DNA of 42,598 nt, taken from Verrucomicrobiota bacterium. Lineage in GTDB: Bacteria; Verrucomicrobiota; Verrucomicrobiia; Limisphaerales; JADLHS01. The stretch lies in NCBI GenBank assembly GCA_013140495.1, contig JABFSR010000009.1:1-42598 (forward strand). Direction: 5' to 3'. Shown here in pieces: positions 24,222 to 34,014 of the stretch (positions are counted from its first letter, which is position 1; the number at the start of each line of letters is the position of its first letter). The notes below the pieces were generated by a model, which saw only the letters and a list, made by a program, of their open reading frames with translations, searched no databases and had not been told where the DNA came from. Both the position numbers and the translations under genes were made by a program.

Positions 24222-25115
24222 ATGTCTGGCCAACGATTGGCGGCCCTCGTCATGGCAGCGGTTGGTTTCTGCGCCGTGCCGATCGCGTGTACGCCTCCTG
24301 AGTCACCAAGGCAGACGACGAACATCGTCAGGCAGATTGACCACATTCTGATCGCATCGAGCGAGGCCAAGGAACTGTTCGCGCTGCTGTCGGACACGTT
24401 CCAATTCCCGGTGGCCTGGCCCATGTCGGACTACGGCAGCTTTGCGAGCGGTGGCGTTGCGGTGGGCAATGTCAATCTGGAGATCATCAAGGACTCTGAG
24501 GCAGCCGCAGTCGCCGTGAAATCTCGATGGACAGGGTTCGCACTTGAACCCGAGCCGCTGCGGATCAGTCTTGCCGAACTGGACGCACGGGGCATCCGAC
24601 ATGGAGCGCCCGCGCCGTTCCGGTCGAAACAGCCGGATGGATCGTTCACGACGCGCTGGACAACGGTCGGATTGCCGGATGTGTCTAGCGATACCATCGA
24701 GGTCTTTTTCTGCCAATTTGAAGACGACGTGCCTGCGCGCAGACGCCGTTCACTTGAGCAGTTGCGGTCGCGCGACGGTGGTCCGCTCTCGGTTCACTCG
24801 ATCAGAGAGATTGTGTACGGCGCCAGAGATGTGAAACGAATGCAAGAGCATTGGCAGAAACTCCTCAACCCGCTTCAGGTATCATCCCAAGGCGTCTGGC
24901 CGGTCGAAGCCGGTCCGGCGATTCGCGTGATCCAGGCGGACAAGAACGGAATCCGAGGGTTGGTGGTCAACGTCAAGTCCCTTGAGCAGGCCCGGCGTTT
25001 TCTCAAGGAACATGGTCTGCTCGGCGCAGAGCAACTGGCCGCGCTCACGGTGGCCGGTTCACAGCTTCAAGGTTTGAACATTACTCTCGTTGAGCAACCT
25101 TCCGGAGGTTTGTAG
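24222..25115 (+). CDS. Secreted VOC-superfamily (glyoxalase-like) protein
   Basis: 297 residues from ATG 24222, which has AAAGGAG 10 bases upstream; an earlier in-frame ATG at 24198 lacks such a site. Residues 1-22 (LAALVMAAVGFCAVPIAC) are signal-like, and the Cys could be lipidated, though the PIAC box is not canonical. The mature part starts with RQIDHILIASSEAKELFALL and contains a second VOC module near SIREIVYGARDVKRMQEHW. The conserved metal ligands are not obvious beyond the first His. Function unknown; such proteins may bind small molecules. A second VOC gene follows 25 bases downstream. Confidence 0.72.
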   Translation: MSGQRLAALVMAAVGFCAVPIACTPPESPRQTTNIVRQIDHILIASSEAKELFALLSDTFQFPVAWPMSDYGSFASGGVAVGNVNLEIIKDSEAAAVAVKSRWTGFALEPEPLRISLAELDARGIRHGAPAPFRSKQPDGSFTTRWTTVGLPDVSSDTIEVFFCQFEDDVPARRRRSLEQLRSRDGGPLSVHSIREIVYGARDVKRMQEHWQKLLNPLQVSSQGVWPVEAGPAIRVIQADKNGIRGLVVNVKSLEQARRFLKEHGLLGAEQLAALTVAGSQLQGLNITLVEQPSGGL

Positions 25116-25140
25116 GCATCGAAACACGAACGGAAATTTT

Positions 25141-25536
25141 ATGAAGATGACCAGATTGATACCCATGCTGCCGGTCAAGAACATGCCGGCAAGCGTGGAC
25201 TTTTACTGCGGGATGCTGGGTTTCGAGGTCGAGAACAGAAATGACGAATGGGGCTGGGCAATGCTCCGCTTCGACGAATGTCGTTTGATGGTGGATCAAT
25301 CAATCAACGCCCATCCCGGCAAGTTTCGCGACGCAATCCTCTATCTGTATCCGGATGATGTCGTCGCGTATCACAAGCAAGTTCGAGAGAAGGGTCTGGC
25401 TGTGCCGGAACTGGCGGTCAGCTTCTACGGCCTCACGGAATTTCGGATAAGCGATCCGGATGGAAATAGATTATGGATCGGACAAAACACATCGGCGGAG
25501 GCCCCTATGAGGGATCAAGGGGCAAGGATTAAGTGA
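25141..25536 (+). CDS. VOC family protein (bleomycin-resistance / glyoxalase-like)
   Basis: 131 residues from ATG 25141, which opens on a strand (MTRLIPMLPVKNMPASVDFY) typical of the family start; the frame is open to 25090 without recognisable content. The paired beta-alpha-beta-beta-beta modules are visible: YCGMLGFEVENRNDEWGWAM and, second, LTEFRISDPDGNRLWIGQ. Small members of this kind usually dimerise and bind or detoxify small hydrophobic compounds. No metal triad is clear, so enzymatic activity is doubtful. It may be co-transcribed with the upstream VOC gene. No signal peptide, so cytoplasmic. Confidence 0.83.
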   Translation: MKMTRLIPMLPVKNMPASVDFYCGMLGFEVENRNDEWGWAMLRFDECRLMVDQSINAHPGKFRDAILYLYPDDVVAYHKQVREKGLAVPELAVSFYGLTEFRISDPDGNRLWIGQNTSAEAPMRDQGARIK

Positions 25537-25674
25537 AGGTGTTCATTTTTGTTCCGTCAGCGTCTTCGTGCCTGTTGACGTTTCTGTTGGCGGGAAGTTC
25601 CTCCTTCTATCAGTGTGTCAGCTTATTCCCCTGCCACACATTCCTCTGACGATTTGGGGATCGTCACGGGTAGC

Positions 25675-27195
25675 CTATCGTCTCAGCCAACGGAGCATTT
25701 CCAAAAGCTTCGGCGGTTGACCGGTTCGCAGGATGCCGATGCGAAAGACTTTTCCCGCCATCCACAAGGAGATCGTCGTGCTGACGATCAGCAGGAGGAG
25801 CGTCCCGACCACATCCACCCAGGGCGGATCTGCCATCACACGGTTCATCATCGTGAATGGCGTGTAGATGGGAATCCAGGAGAGCACGCGTGCGAGCAAA
25901 CCGTTCGGGTCTTTCGGGATGAACGTCATCGTCATCAACGGCACCATCATGACCATTGTGATGACGCCCATGTAGCTTTGGGCCTCCTTCAACGTGTTGC
26001 AAACACTGCCCAATGCCAGGATCAAAGCGGCATACATGACAAAGCCGAAGAGAAAATAAACCGAGAACATGGGGATGAGGTTGGAGGATTTCAAAACCTC
26101 AAGCACCTGACCGGTGACGTCACCAGCCGCGCCGGCTTTCCAGGTGAGAATTCCAAACAGCGCGCATATCCATGATCCCACCATGGTCAACCCCACGGCT
26201 CCGATGCCGATCAGTTTCCCCATCATCAATTCGCCCGGCGTCACTGACGACAGCAACACCTCGATGATGCGATTCGATTTTTCCTCGATGATGTTGGTGA
26301 GCAGCATCTGGACGATGGCGAAGATGGAAACCCACAAGAGATAGACAAAGGCGCTGGGTGCCCATTGCTTGATGATGTCGGTCTTGCTGACTGCTTCCCG
26401 ACCGGCCTCCTTCTTCGGATTGAGGCTCGCGAACGGCGCGAATGTTTGTTCCACCTCGCGGATCGCGGCGGCATCCATGCCTCGACTCAGATATTCGCGA
26501 CGCCGAATTTCTGTGTTGATGGAGGATTCAACCTCGTCACGCAATTTGGTGTCCGCCAGATTGCCGGACCAGTATTCAATGCCAGCTTTCGGTCGGTCAG
26601 ATTTGTTTTGCGGGCGAACAATCGAACTCTCGATGTCCCGTGGAATCAGAATGGCGGCGCTCAGAGCTACCCATTGTCCATCCACCTGAACGCTCTTTTC
26701 GCCACGGAGATATGGTCTCAATCCGCCAATCATGGTGGCAAGGTCTGCGTTCGTGTTGACACCTTCAGGCAAGGTCGCGACTTGGAAAGCACGTCGAGGT
26801 GGTTTGAATGCCGGCGCGCTGGGTTTCAGATTTGGCCTGAGTTGCTCCAGATAAGACTTCGCGCCGCCCGAGGACATAAAAGTTTCCACAGACGACGGCG
26901 GCGGCGTTTTGAATGTGCTCGAAGGTTCGACGTACTTTGCAGCGTATTCGCCAATCGAGGAGAGCACCTGTCGTTGGTGAAGTTTTTCCAGACGTGATTC
27001 AATTACTGAAGCGAGCGTGCCGGATTGGTCCACCAAAGCATAATATCGCGTGGGCGTGCCCTTTTTTTCCAACCAGATCGGCACCTGACTGGAAAAGAAC
27101 ATGATGGTGGGCACAAGAATCATGCCCAACCAGAACCCTCTCGTCTTGGCGTTCTCGGCGTATTCGCGCCAGGCAACCAGGAATGCGTATTTCAT
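25675..27195 (-). CDS. ABC-2 type transporter permease (NatB-like)
   Basis: 506 residues from ATG 27195, preceded by GAAGGAGGCGAC and overlapping the ATPase stop (ATGA). The layout is that of NatB/ABC2_membrane_3 proteins. There is one N-terminal membrane helix after YAFLVAWREYAENAKTRGFW, then a large extracytoplasmic domain of about 260 residues. A bundle of five to six helices follows, from SAFVYLLWVSIFAIVQMLL onward, with the conserved IIEEKSNRIIEVLLSSVTPG coupling segment. A late block is SWIPIYTPFTMMNRVM. With the adjacent ATPase it forms an exporter; NatAB relatives move sodium or peptides, and the substrate here is not known. Confidence 0.9.
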   Translation of the reverse strand: MKYAFLVAWREYAENAKTRGFWLGMILVPTIMFFSSQVPIWLEKKGTPTRYYALVDQSGTLASVIESRLEKLHQRQVLSSIGEYAAKYVEPSSTFKTPPPSSVETFMSSGGAKSYLEQLRPNLKPSAPAFKPPRRAFQVATLPEGVNTNADLATMIGGLRPYLRGEKSVQVDGQWVALSAAILIPRDIESSIVRPQNKSDRPKAGIEYWSGNLADTKLRDEVESSINTEIRRREYLSRGMDAAAIREVEQTFAPFASLNPKKEAGREAVSKTDIIKQWAPSAFVYLLWVSIFAIVQMLLTNIIEEKSNRIIEVLLSSVTPGELMMGKLIGIGAVGLTMVGSWICALFGILTWKAGAAGDVTGQVLEVLKSSNLIPMFSVYFLFGFVMYAALILALGSVCNTLKEAQSYMGVITMVMMVPLMTMTFIPKDPNGLLARVLSWIPIYTPFTMMNRVMADPPWVDVVGTLLLLIVSTTISLWMAGKVFRIGILRTGQPPKLLEMLRWLRR

Positions 27196-28163
27196 CGGAA
27201 CGTCGCCTCCTTCGCGTCCGGGCCGACCAACCGCATGAACACCTCGTGCAGTGTCGGGTCGGATTGGTTGAAACTGCGCAAACGGATGCCGCTCGCAAAA
27301 CAAGCCTGGAGTATGGATTGCGGATCGGCGTTCTCGCGTATCTCCAATTCCCAATGCGCAGCGGTCGGACTGCCGGCCACATTCGTCGCTTCCAACTCAC
27401 GGATGGAGACCACTTCACTCAATTCCCGCAAACGCGCGATGTCGTTCCCCGTTTCAATGCGCACGCGGCGTGGAATTGTCCGCTTCGCCTCCACCACCGT
27501 GCCGTCGAAAATCTTCCGCCCTTTGGCCATCAACAAAATCCGGTCGCACAATCGCTCGGCATGTTGCATGACATGTGTGGAGAACAGAACCGTGCGCCCG
27601 CGCTTTGCCATGTCACGGATGATGTCTTCCATCACCTGTTGATTCACGGGATCAAGACCAGAGAATGGTTCATCGAGAATCACGAACTCGGGATCGTGTG
27701 CGATGGAAGCAAGCATCTGCACCTTTTGCCCCATCCCTTTGGAGAGAGCTTCGGTGGGCTTCGTGGCAAAATCCTTGAGGCCGTATCGCTCAAGCAATTC
27801 GAAGGCGCGTTGCTTGGCAGCTTTCCGGCTCAATCCTTTCAGAGTGGCGAAGTAGGCGATGACCGCCCAGCACTTCATCTTTTTGTACAAACCTTTTTCT
27901 TCCGGTAGATAGCCGATGCGCTGGCGTACTTCGAGCGCGGAGGCGTGACCGAGCACATTGATGCTGCCGCTGGTGGGTTTGATGATCTCCAGGATCATCC
28001 GGATGGTGGTGGTCTTGCCTGCGCCGTTCGGACCGAGGAAACCATGGATTGAACCCGCCGGCAGGCTGAAGCTGACATCATCCACCGCGCGGAAGTCGCC
28101 AAACAGTTTGGTGACACCGCGCACTTCGAGCGGCGACGCAAGCGATGTGGGGCTTCCGTTCAT
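27192..28163 (-). CDS. ABC transporter ATP-binding protein (NatA-like)
   Basis: 323 residues. The nucleotide-binding domain has Walker A GPNGAGKT (44-51), the Q-loop near YLPEEKGLY, signature LSKGMGQK (139-146), Walker B VILDEP (160-165) and the H-loop in VLFSTHVMQHAERL. The signature LSKGMGQK replaces LSGGQ as often seen in exporter subunits of this class. A C-terminal accessory region of about 100 residues (from RTIPRRVRIETGND) matches the DUF4162 region found in NatA-type proteins. It powers the permease encoded downstream and coupled by ATGA. Confidence 0.94.
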   Translation of the reverse strand: MNGSPTSLASPLEVRGVTKLFGDFRAVDDVSFSLPAGSIHGFLGPNGAGKTTTIRMILEIIKPTSGSINVLGHASALEVRQRIGYLPEEKGLYKKMKCWAVIAYFATLKGLSRKAAKQRAFELLERYGLKDFATKPTEALSKGMGQKVQMLASIAHDPEFVILDEPFSGLDPVNQQVMEDIIRDMAKRGRTVLFSTHVMQHAERLCDRILLMAKGRKIFDGTVVEAKRTIPRRVRIETGNDIARLRELSEVVSIRELEATNVAGSPTAAHWELEIRENADPQSILQACFASGIRLRSFNQSDPTLHEVFMRLVGPDAKEATFR

Positions 28164-28424
28164 GTGTCCGATTGTGGCTGGAGCCGGAGGCTAATCAAGA
28201 GACAACGCCGGCAGTCTAAATGAAACCACCCGCTCCATGCGCGGCAGAGCAGGCGGTTGTGCGAAAAACATCCCTCACCGTTGGGGATTCGGAGGGCGCG
28301 AAAGATCGGCTCACATCGGTCGCCACGATTCATGACGTGGTAAATATTTATGTCGATAGTGAGTAGCGACTTTCTTTCGCTCTTTCAGCTTGTCTCCACG
28401 ACAGGCAAAATGTCTGCCGCTACA

Positions 28425-29774
28425 TTACGGATCCGGCGTGGTGACTGGATCGTTCGTGCTGGTTGAAGACTGTGGGATGGCGGCAACCGTCTCGAAGAAG
28501 GGATACAGCCGGTGCTCCGGATTGTTTCCCACTACTGTTTCGGTCAACCCGACGCCGGAACTTTCCGCGTTCGTCTTCAGTGTCCCGATGAGCACCCGGT
28601 CGTAGAGAATGACACCGCGCAATCCGATAGTGAGGCGCATCCCTTCGTTCGTGATGCCCTGCTTCAGCAATGCGTCCTGTGCGGCGGCCCATGCGAGGGC
28701 GCCCAGCGACTCTTTGGCATCCGTCTCGAACCGTCGCAGTTCAGGCACATGAACAATGAAGGCGCATCCGGAGTCGCGCAATTCGCAATAGGTCAGGAAC
28801 TCGTGATGCGTTATGGAAAGGCCGTTCTTCTTGCCGCCCTCGAACAGAAGTGCGCGGCTCAGTTTCAACTTTTCCGCAAACGCGGCGGCGGCGGCGGTTG
28901 CTTTGGGTGAATTTCCGTGCGCAACGGTGTCTCGGTATGTGTTGATCTGCCGGTTGGCAGCCGCGAATTCGCCCGCCTCCCTGCTCCTTGTATTCGTGTT
29001 GCCCTGCCCGTTGGCCCGCCTGTTGATCGCAGTGAATACCGGGAGGATCAGAGCCAGCGACACCAGCAGCACCGGCACTCCGATCAAGCCACAGCGAAAA
29101 AGACGCATCCCCAATCCGCACGGTTTGAAGGTCCGGCGTTGAGCCATGATCTGTGCCGTGCGCGCCTCACCCAGTTGTTCTGTCAACACCTCCTTCGTTA
29201 CGTCCGTCCCGCCCCACGCGTTCTTGAAAACCGTGGAGAGGGTCCAGATCGGCCCCCACGGAATGCCCCACCATCCCACCGACAGGGAGATCAATGAATT
29301 GAAGAACGCGGGTTTGAATCCGTCTTCATCCGCACGCAGGAAGGTGATGGAGGAAGTCCGCTTGAATGTCATCACGATGACCGAGAAACAGTATTGGAAG
29401 ATCACGAACCGTCCCCCCTTCAACACGGAGTCCTCCAGTTCCTTCATGGCAGGTGTCGCGTCAGCGGCGGCGCAGGCCTCATCGGTGCGGGGCCGAGCAA
29501 GCCGTCCCTGTGGAGGGAGCGGCGGCGGGGTTCCGGTGTGTGGCGGTGAAGATTTCGGGAGCGGTGGAGGGCCCTTGGGAAGTGGCCTAGTCCCCATGGG
29601 GAGCGGTGGTGGCGAATCAGCCTTAAGATGCTCGGCTACCGTTCTCCAGTTTGATCCGCCCTCGATGAAAATTAAATCTGTGGGAACGACCTGATTGTTG
29701 CGGACCATTTCTGAAAGCGACTCGATCGGATAAGGCCCGTATCGCTGGCCCTCCCGCGAGGTGAAGAAGTTCAT
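28425..29774 (-). CDS. GYF_2-domain membrane protein with proline-rich linker
   Basis: 449 residues from ATG 29774, which opens directly on the GYF_2 (DUF4339) domain: FFTSREGQRYGPYPIESLSE, with NNQVVPTDLIFIEGGSNW completing it. Residues 58-95 are a proline tract with several PPPLP repeats. Next is a region that looks membrane-associated (GWWGIPWGPIWTLSTVFKN), then a clear transmembrane helix (LIGVPVLLVSLALILPVF). The C-terminal part (from about residue 260) is soluble-like and ends in a Ser/Thr-rich tail. GYF_2 domains bind proline-rich stretches, so self-association or recruitment of another Pro-rich protein is plausible. Function unknown. Confidence 0.78.
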   Translation of the reverse strand: MNFFTSREGQRYGPYPIESLSEMVRNNQVVPTDLIFIEGGSNWRTVAEHLKADSPPPLPMGTRPLPKGPPPLPKSSPPHTGTPPPLPPQGRLARPRTDEACAAADATPAMKELEDSVLKGGRFVIFQYCFSVIVMTFKRTSSITFLRADEDGFKPAFFNSLISLSVGWWGIPWGPIWTLSTVFKNAWGGTDVTKEVLTEQLGEARTAQIMAQRRTFKPCGLGMRLFRCGLIGVPVLLVSLALILPVFTAINRRANGQGNTNTRSREAGEFAAANRQINTYRDTVAHGNSPKATAAAAAFAEKLKLSRALLFEGGKKNGLSITHHEFLTYCELRDSGCAFIVHVPELRRFETDAKESLGALAWAAAQDALLKQGITNEGMRLTIGLRGVILYDRVLIGTLKTNAESSGVGLTETVVGNNPEHRLYPFFETVAAIPQSSTSTNDPVTTPDP

Positions 29775-29972
29775 AAAGGTGCTTCTACTCCTGTGCGGAA
29801 CTTGTGTCAATAGTAAGGAGCGATTCGCTTCACGACTCCTTTACATTTTGGTTCGACTCCGTTTCAAGGCCCGTTAGTCTCCGCACCCGCGAATTGAATC
29901 CGCGACACACGACACGCGAAAGTTTTTTGTGGGTAAGCTGTCAACAGCAGCCAAGAACTTCGCATTGTGTCC

Positions 29973-31460
29973 ATGGCCGGGTTCGGTTCCGCTGACGACA
30001 TGATTGATTCTGTTTCCGAGAGCGCGGGGGCCGCGCCTGATTTGAAAAAGGCACGCCGACGCAAGCCGGCGTCGTTGGATGTCGGACGCGTGGATCGTCT
30101 GCCACCACACTCGAACGAGGCGGAGCAGGGGGTGCTCGGATGCGTGTTGCTGTCGCCGAACGAGTGCATGGGTCAGTGCATCGAAAAACTCAAGGGCGGG
30201 GCGGAAGTCTTCTACGATCTGCGGCATCAGACAATTTATTCCGCGCTGGTTGAGATGTATGACAAGCGGGACGCGATAGACATCATCACGCTTCAACAGC
30301 GGCTCAAGGATTCCCAGCTTCTGGATCAGATCGGCGGCATCGCGTATCTCAACGCGCTTCAAGATTCCGTCCCGAGCGCTGCGAACCTGACCTACTACGT
30401 GGACATCGTAGAGGAAAAGGCGTTGCTCCGAAAAATGATTCACACCTGCACCGATGTGGTGTCGCGCGTGTACGACCATCAGGGAGAAGTTGACCAGTTG
30501 CTGGATGAAGTGGAGCGGGACATTCTAAAAATGAGCGAGTCGCGCGCCGAGGGAGGGATGCAGCCGGTGAAGAATCTCGTCCACACCGCCATCGGCATGG
30601 TTGAAAAGTATTTCAACCGTCAGGGCGAGATTGGCGGATTGGCGACGGGCTTTACTGATCTGGATCGCATGACAGACGGGATGCACGGTGGCGAAATGAT
30701 CGTCATTGCGGCGCGGCCTTCGATGGGCAAGACGTCGCTCGCAATGTGCATTGCCGAACATGCCGTCTTGAATGTTCGTGTGCCGGTGGGGGTGTTCAGT
30801 CTGGAAATGACCGCCGAGTCGCTGGTGTTGCGCACGCTCTGCTCGAACGCACGCGTGAACCTGCGCCAGATTCGCGAGGGCTTCATGACGGAGTCGGATT
30901 TTCCCAAGCTCACGAACACGGCGGGGCGGTTGTCGGGGGCGCCGTTGTTCATTGACGACTCGCCCGGGCTTTCCATTTTGCAGCTTCGCGCACGTGCGCG
31001 GCGCATGTGGCAGCAGCACGGCATCAAGCTTTTCGTGATTGACTACCTGCAACTGCTTCATTCTACTTCGCGCCGGGCGCAGGAGAATCGGCAGCAGGAA
31101 ATTGCGGAGATTTCCAGCGGCATCAAGGCGCTGGCAAAAGAACTGAGCGTGCCTGTGATTGTGTTGAGCCAGTTGAACCGCGAGCTTGAGAAGGACAAGA
31201 ACCGCAAGCCGCGATTGTCAGACCTGCGCGAGTCGGGTTCGATTGAACAGGACGCCGACCTGGTTGGTCTGCTTTACAAGCCGTCGAGCGACGACGAGGA
31301 CACGCCCGCAGCAGATGAGGCGGACGGTTTGCCGGTGAACCTGTTGATTGCCAAACAACGTAATGGCCCGACCGGTGATGTTCATTTGACGTTCCTAAAA
31401 CCATACACGCGATTTGAAAGCGCAGCCAAAGTCAGCGACGACGATGTGCCCGGGCAGTGA
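29973..31460 (+). CDS. dnaB: Replicative DNA helicase
   Basis: 495 residues from ATG 29973; a GTG at 29967 is also possible. DnaB is the hexameric 5'-3' helicase that unwinds the fork and recruits primase. The N-terminal domain starts RLPPHSNEAEQGVLGCVLLS. The RecA-like domain has Walker A ARPSMGKTS (near residue 248), the motif VPVGVFSLEMTAESLVLR, Walker B FVIDYLQLLHS and VPVIVLSQLNRELEKDK followed by LRESGSIEQDADLV. The N-terminal 35 residues are basic and probably disordered. No intein is present. It sits just 6 bases before bamA, which is unusual company for a replication gene but suggests one transcript. Confidence 0.97.
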   Translation: MAGFGSADDMIDSVSESAGAAPDLKKARRRKPASLDVGRVDRLPPHSNEAEQGVLGCVLLSPNECMGQCIEKLKGGAEVFYDLRHQTIYSALVEMYDKRDAIDIITLQQRLKDSQLLDQIGGIAYLNALQDSVPSAANLTYYVDIVEEKALLRKMIHTCTDVVSRVYDHQGEVDQLLDEVERDILKMSESRAEGGMQPVKNLVHTAIGMVEKYFNRQGEIGGLATGFTDLDRMTDGMHGGEMIVIAARPSMGKTSLAMCIAEHAVLNVRVPVGVFSLEMTAESLVLRTLCSNARVNLRQIREGFMTESDFPKLTNTAGRLSGAPLFIDDSPGLSILQLRARARRMWQQHGIKLFVIDYLQLLHSTSRRAQENRQQEIAEISSGIKALAKELSVPVIVLSQLNRELEKDKNRKPRLSDLRESGSIEQDADLVGLLYKPSSDDEDTPAADEADGLPVNLLIAKQRNGPTGDVHLTFLKPYTRFESAAKVSDDDVPGQ

Positions 31461-31466
31461 CACACG

Positions 31467-34013
31467 ATGAAAGCAATGCTTTGGCTTTGCGCCTTGTGCG
31501 CGTGGGTGGCTCTTGTGCCGGCGGCGACGGCGCAGCCCGTGACTGACAAGATCACCCGGATAGAGATCAAGCACATCGGCCCCGCCGATGTCAGCGAGAC
31601 TCTCATCCGCGCAAACATCCGCTCCCGTGCTGGTGAAGATTATCTTCCGGCTACAGTGGATGATGATGTCCGCAATCTTTACGCGATGGGTTTGTTCTAC
31701 AACATCCGTGTCTCACGAGAACGGGATTCTGGCGGCATCGCGCTTGTTTACATTGTCCAGGCCAAGCCGCGTCTCACGGACATCAAGATCGAGGGCAATG
31801 ACAAACTCAGCCTCTCGAAGATCAAAAAGAAAATCACCTCCAAGGTTGGCGAACCTCTCGACGAGCGAAAACTTTTCTCTGACACCAAAGCCATCGAGGA
31901 CTTGTACCAAAAGAATGGTTATCCGGGCACGAAGGCGGAATACAAGGTGACGCTGTCAGATGACACCTCGGGTCGTGGCACGGCCACGATCAAGATCACG
32001 GAAAGTCCGAAGATTAAAATCCGCTCAGTTGAGATTGTCGGCGCGAAGGCATTTTCGGTTTCCAAACTCCGGAAGGAAATCAAGACGCGCCGTTACGGCA
32101 TGTGGTCGTGGCTGACGCGCAAGGGATATTTCAAGAACGACGAGTTCGAGGAGGATCAGGACAAGCTCAAACAATTCTATCGAGAGAAGGGTTACATTGA
32201 TTTCGAGATTCAAGACATCAAGATCGAGAATCCAAAACCGAACTCAATGGTGGTGAAGATCACGATATTTGAGGGCAAGCCTTACAAGGTCGGCGCAGTG
32301 ACGTTTCAGGGGACGACCATGCTTCCCACCAACGCGATCAGTCCAGATTACAAATCGGGTCGTGCTCCCAAGCGCGGGCCGGATCGCGCGGCGTGGATTG
32401 AGAAGGATCATTTGAATCGCAACTTCCGCATGAAGCCTGGCGATACCTTCACCGAGTCTGGTTTGAGCAAGGACCTGGATGCTGTGAAGAGTTTCTATGA
32501 CTCGCGCGGACACATTGATGTCGGGCTGGGCCAGCGCAGCCTCAATGTGCGGAAGATTCCCAATACCGAGAGCGGCACGATGGATTTGCGGTTCGACGTG
32601 GACGAGGGGCAGAAGTCCTTCGTGGAAAAGATCGAGATCCGTGGCAACACCAAAACAAAGGACAAGGTCATCCGCCGTGAACTGGCGATCTCCCCGGGTG
32701 AATTGTTCGACATGACGCGCGTCAACATCAGCAAGCAACGCCTTGAGAATCTGGGATACTTCGCGCAGGGAAAGGTGATGGCGCGGCCGGAGGCAACGAG
32801 TGTGCTTAACCGGAAAGACCTGATCATAAATGTTGAGGAAAAGGAAACTGGGAAGTTCACGATTGGTGCGGGGCTTAGTTCCGAGTCTGGTATCGTCGGG
32901 TTTGCCGAAGCGACCTGGGGTAACTTTGATCTGTTTCACCCGCCGTACTTCAATGGTGCCGGTCAGAAACTTCGTCTGGCCGTCCAGCTCGGCACCCAGC
33001 GTCAGGACTATCAGATTTCATTTCATGAGCCGTGGTTTCTGGATCGCAAACTTGATCTTGGCGTTGATCTTTATCACACGGAAAAGAACTACCAGAGCCT
33101 TCATAATCTCTATGACGAGTTGCGCTCCGGCATGCGGTTGAGTCTCGCCAAGACCCTGGGAAGCGACTTTCTCATCGGCAGCGTGAGTTACACCTTGGAG
33201 AACGTCGGCATCAATCTCGACAAGTCAGTGCATGGTTGGAAAGAAGTGAACTCCGGACAAGGGCCTCCTGGCAGCACCCCTTCGTACATACCACCAAACG
33301 CGCCTTCCGCGATCCTTGATGAAAACGGCGCGTCACTCCAAACCCGCCTTGGAGCGGGACTCGCATGGGACACACGCAACAGTAATTATCTTCCTGACTC
33401 CGGCCAGCGCAGTGAAGTGCAGACCGAACTCACCACAAGCGCGCTTGGCGGCGTGCGGGATTTCTATAAGATCGAACTTCAATCCGCGTGGTATTTCAAA
33501 GGGCTTTCTTATTTCGACAACATGCCCAAAGGACACGTGCTTGAAGTGGTGGGCCGCGGAGGCGTCGCAGATGGATTCGGAAGCGATTCGGTTCCGTTTT
33601 ATGACCGCTGGTATCTTGGAGGACAAAATACGTTGCGCGGTTACAGTTACCGTTCCGCCAGTCCGCGCGAAGCGAAGGTGAACGCAGATGGATCGCCCAC
33701 AGGCGAGTTTTTCAACGAACCTGTTGGAGGCAACAGCTACTGGTTCGGTTCGCTTGAATACAGCGTTCCGATCATTGAAAAGGACACCATGGGAGGCGTG
33801 CGCATCGCGCTGTTTTACGACATCGGCAAGGTCAACGAGCGCGCGTATGATTTCGGCACGTCCGGCTTCAATGACAACTGGGGCATCGGCCTGCGGCTCA
33901 ATTTGCCCATCGGTCCGTTGCGGCTGGACTACGGCATCCCCATTCACCATGACAAATTTAATGGCTCATCCGGGAAATTTCAGTTTGGTGTAGGCTATTC
34001 GCGACCGCTCTGA
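31467..34013 (+). CDS. bamA: Outer membrane protein assembly factor BamA (Omp85)
   Basis: 848 residues. Signal peptide at 1-22 (CAWVALVPAATAQP). The periplasmic part has five POTRA-like repeats; typical repeat starts are TRIEIKHIGPADVSE, LTDIKIEGNDKLSLSKI, IRSVEIVGAKAFSVSKLRKE and VEKIEIRGNTKTKDKVIRRE. The C-terminal beta-barrel begins near residue 460 (FTIGAGLSSESGIVGF), carries the conserved GGQNTLRGYSYR loop motif near residues 718-729, and ends with alternating strands closing in FQFGVGYSRPL. Final residue Leu instead of Phe/Trp is a small departure from the classical barrel signal. BamA folds and inserts outer membrane beta-barrels, confirming a diderm envelope. Confidence 0.96.
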   Translation: MKAMLWLCALCAWVALVPAATAQPVTDKITRIEIKHIGPADVSETLIRANIRSRAGEDYLPATVDDDVRNLYAMGLFYNIRVSRERDSGGIALVYIVQAKPRLTDIKIEGNDKLSLSKIKKKITSKVGEPLDERKLFSDTKAIEDLYQKNGYPGTKAEYKVTLSDDTSGRGTATIKITESPKIKIRSVEIVGAKAFSVSKLRKEIKTRRYGMWSWLTRKGYFKNDEFEEDQDKLKQFYREKGYIDFEIQDIKIENPKPNSMVVKITIFEGKPYKVGAVTFQGTTMLPTNAISPDYKSGRAPKRGPDRAAWIEKDHLNRNFRMKPGDTFTESGLSKDLDAVKSFYDSRGHIDVGLGQRSLNVRKIPNTESGTMDLRFDVDEGQKSFVEKIEIRGNTKTKDKVIRRELAISPGELFDMTRVNISKQRLENLGYFAQGKVMARPEATSVLNRKDLIINVEEKETGKFTIGAGLSSESGIVGFAEATWGNFDLFHPPYFNGAGQKLRLAVQLGTQRQDYQISFHEPWFLDRKLDLGVDLYHTEKNYQSLHNLYDELRSGMRLSLAKTLGSDFLIGSVSYTLENVGINLDKSVHGWKEVNSGQGPPGSTPSYIPPNAPSAILDENGASLQTRLGAGLAWDTRNSNYLPDSGQRSEVQTELTTSALGGVRDFYKIELQSAWYFKGLSYFDNMPKGHVLEVVGRGGVADGFGSDSVPFYDRWYLGGQNTLRGYSYRSASPREAKVNADGSPTGEFFNEPVGGNSYWFGSLEYSVPIIEKDTMGGVRIALFYDIGKVNERAYDFGTSGFNDNWGIGLRLNLPIGPLRLDYGIPIHHDKFNGSSGKFQFGVGYSRPL

Positions 34014-34014
34014 C

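Noticed and set aside
22934..24424. Long minus-strand frame (496 codons) opposite the SGNH-DUF1080 gene
   Set aside because: It is antisense to a gene with complete catalytic motifs and has no recognisable domain itself.
28220..28366. 48-codon plus-strand frame in the gap between the ABC ATPase and GYF genes
   Set aside because: No ribosome site, no recognisable motif, and an open frame of this length is common by chance in GC-rich DNA; the gap otherwise shows nothing I can name.
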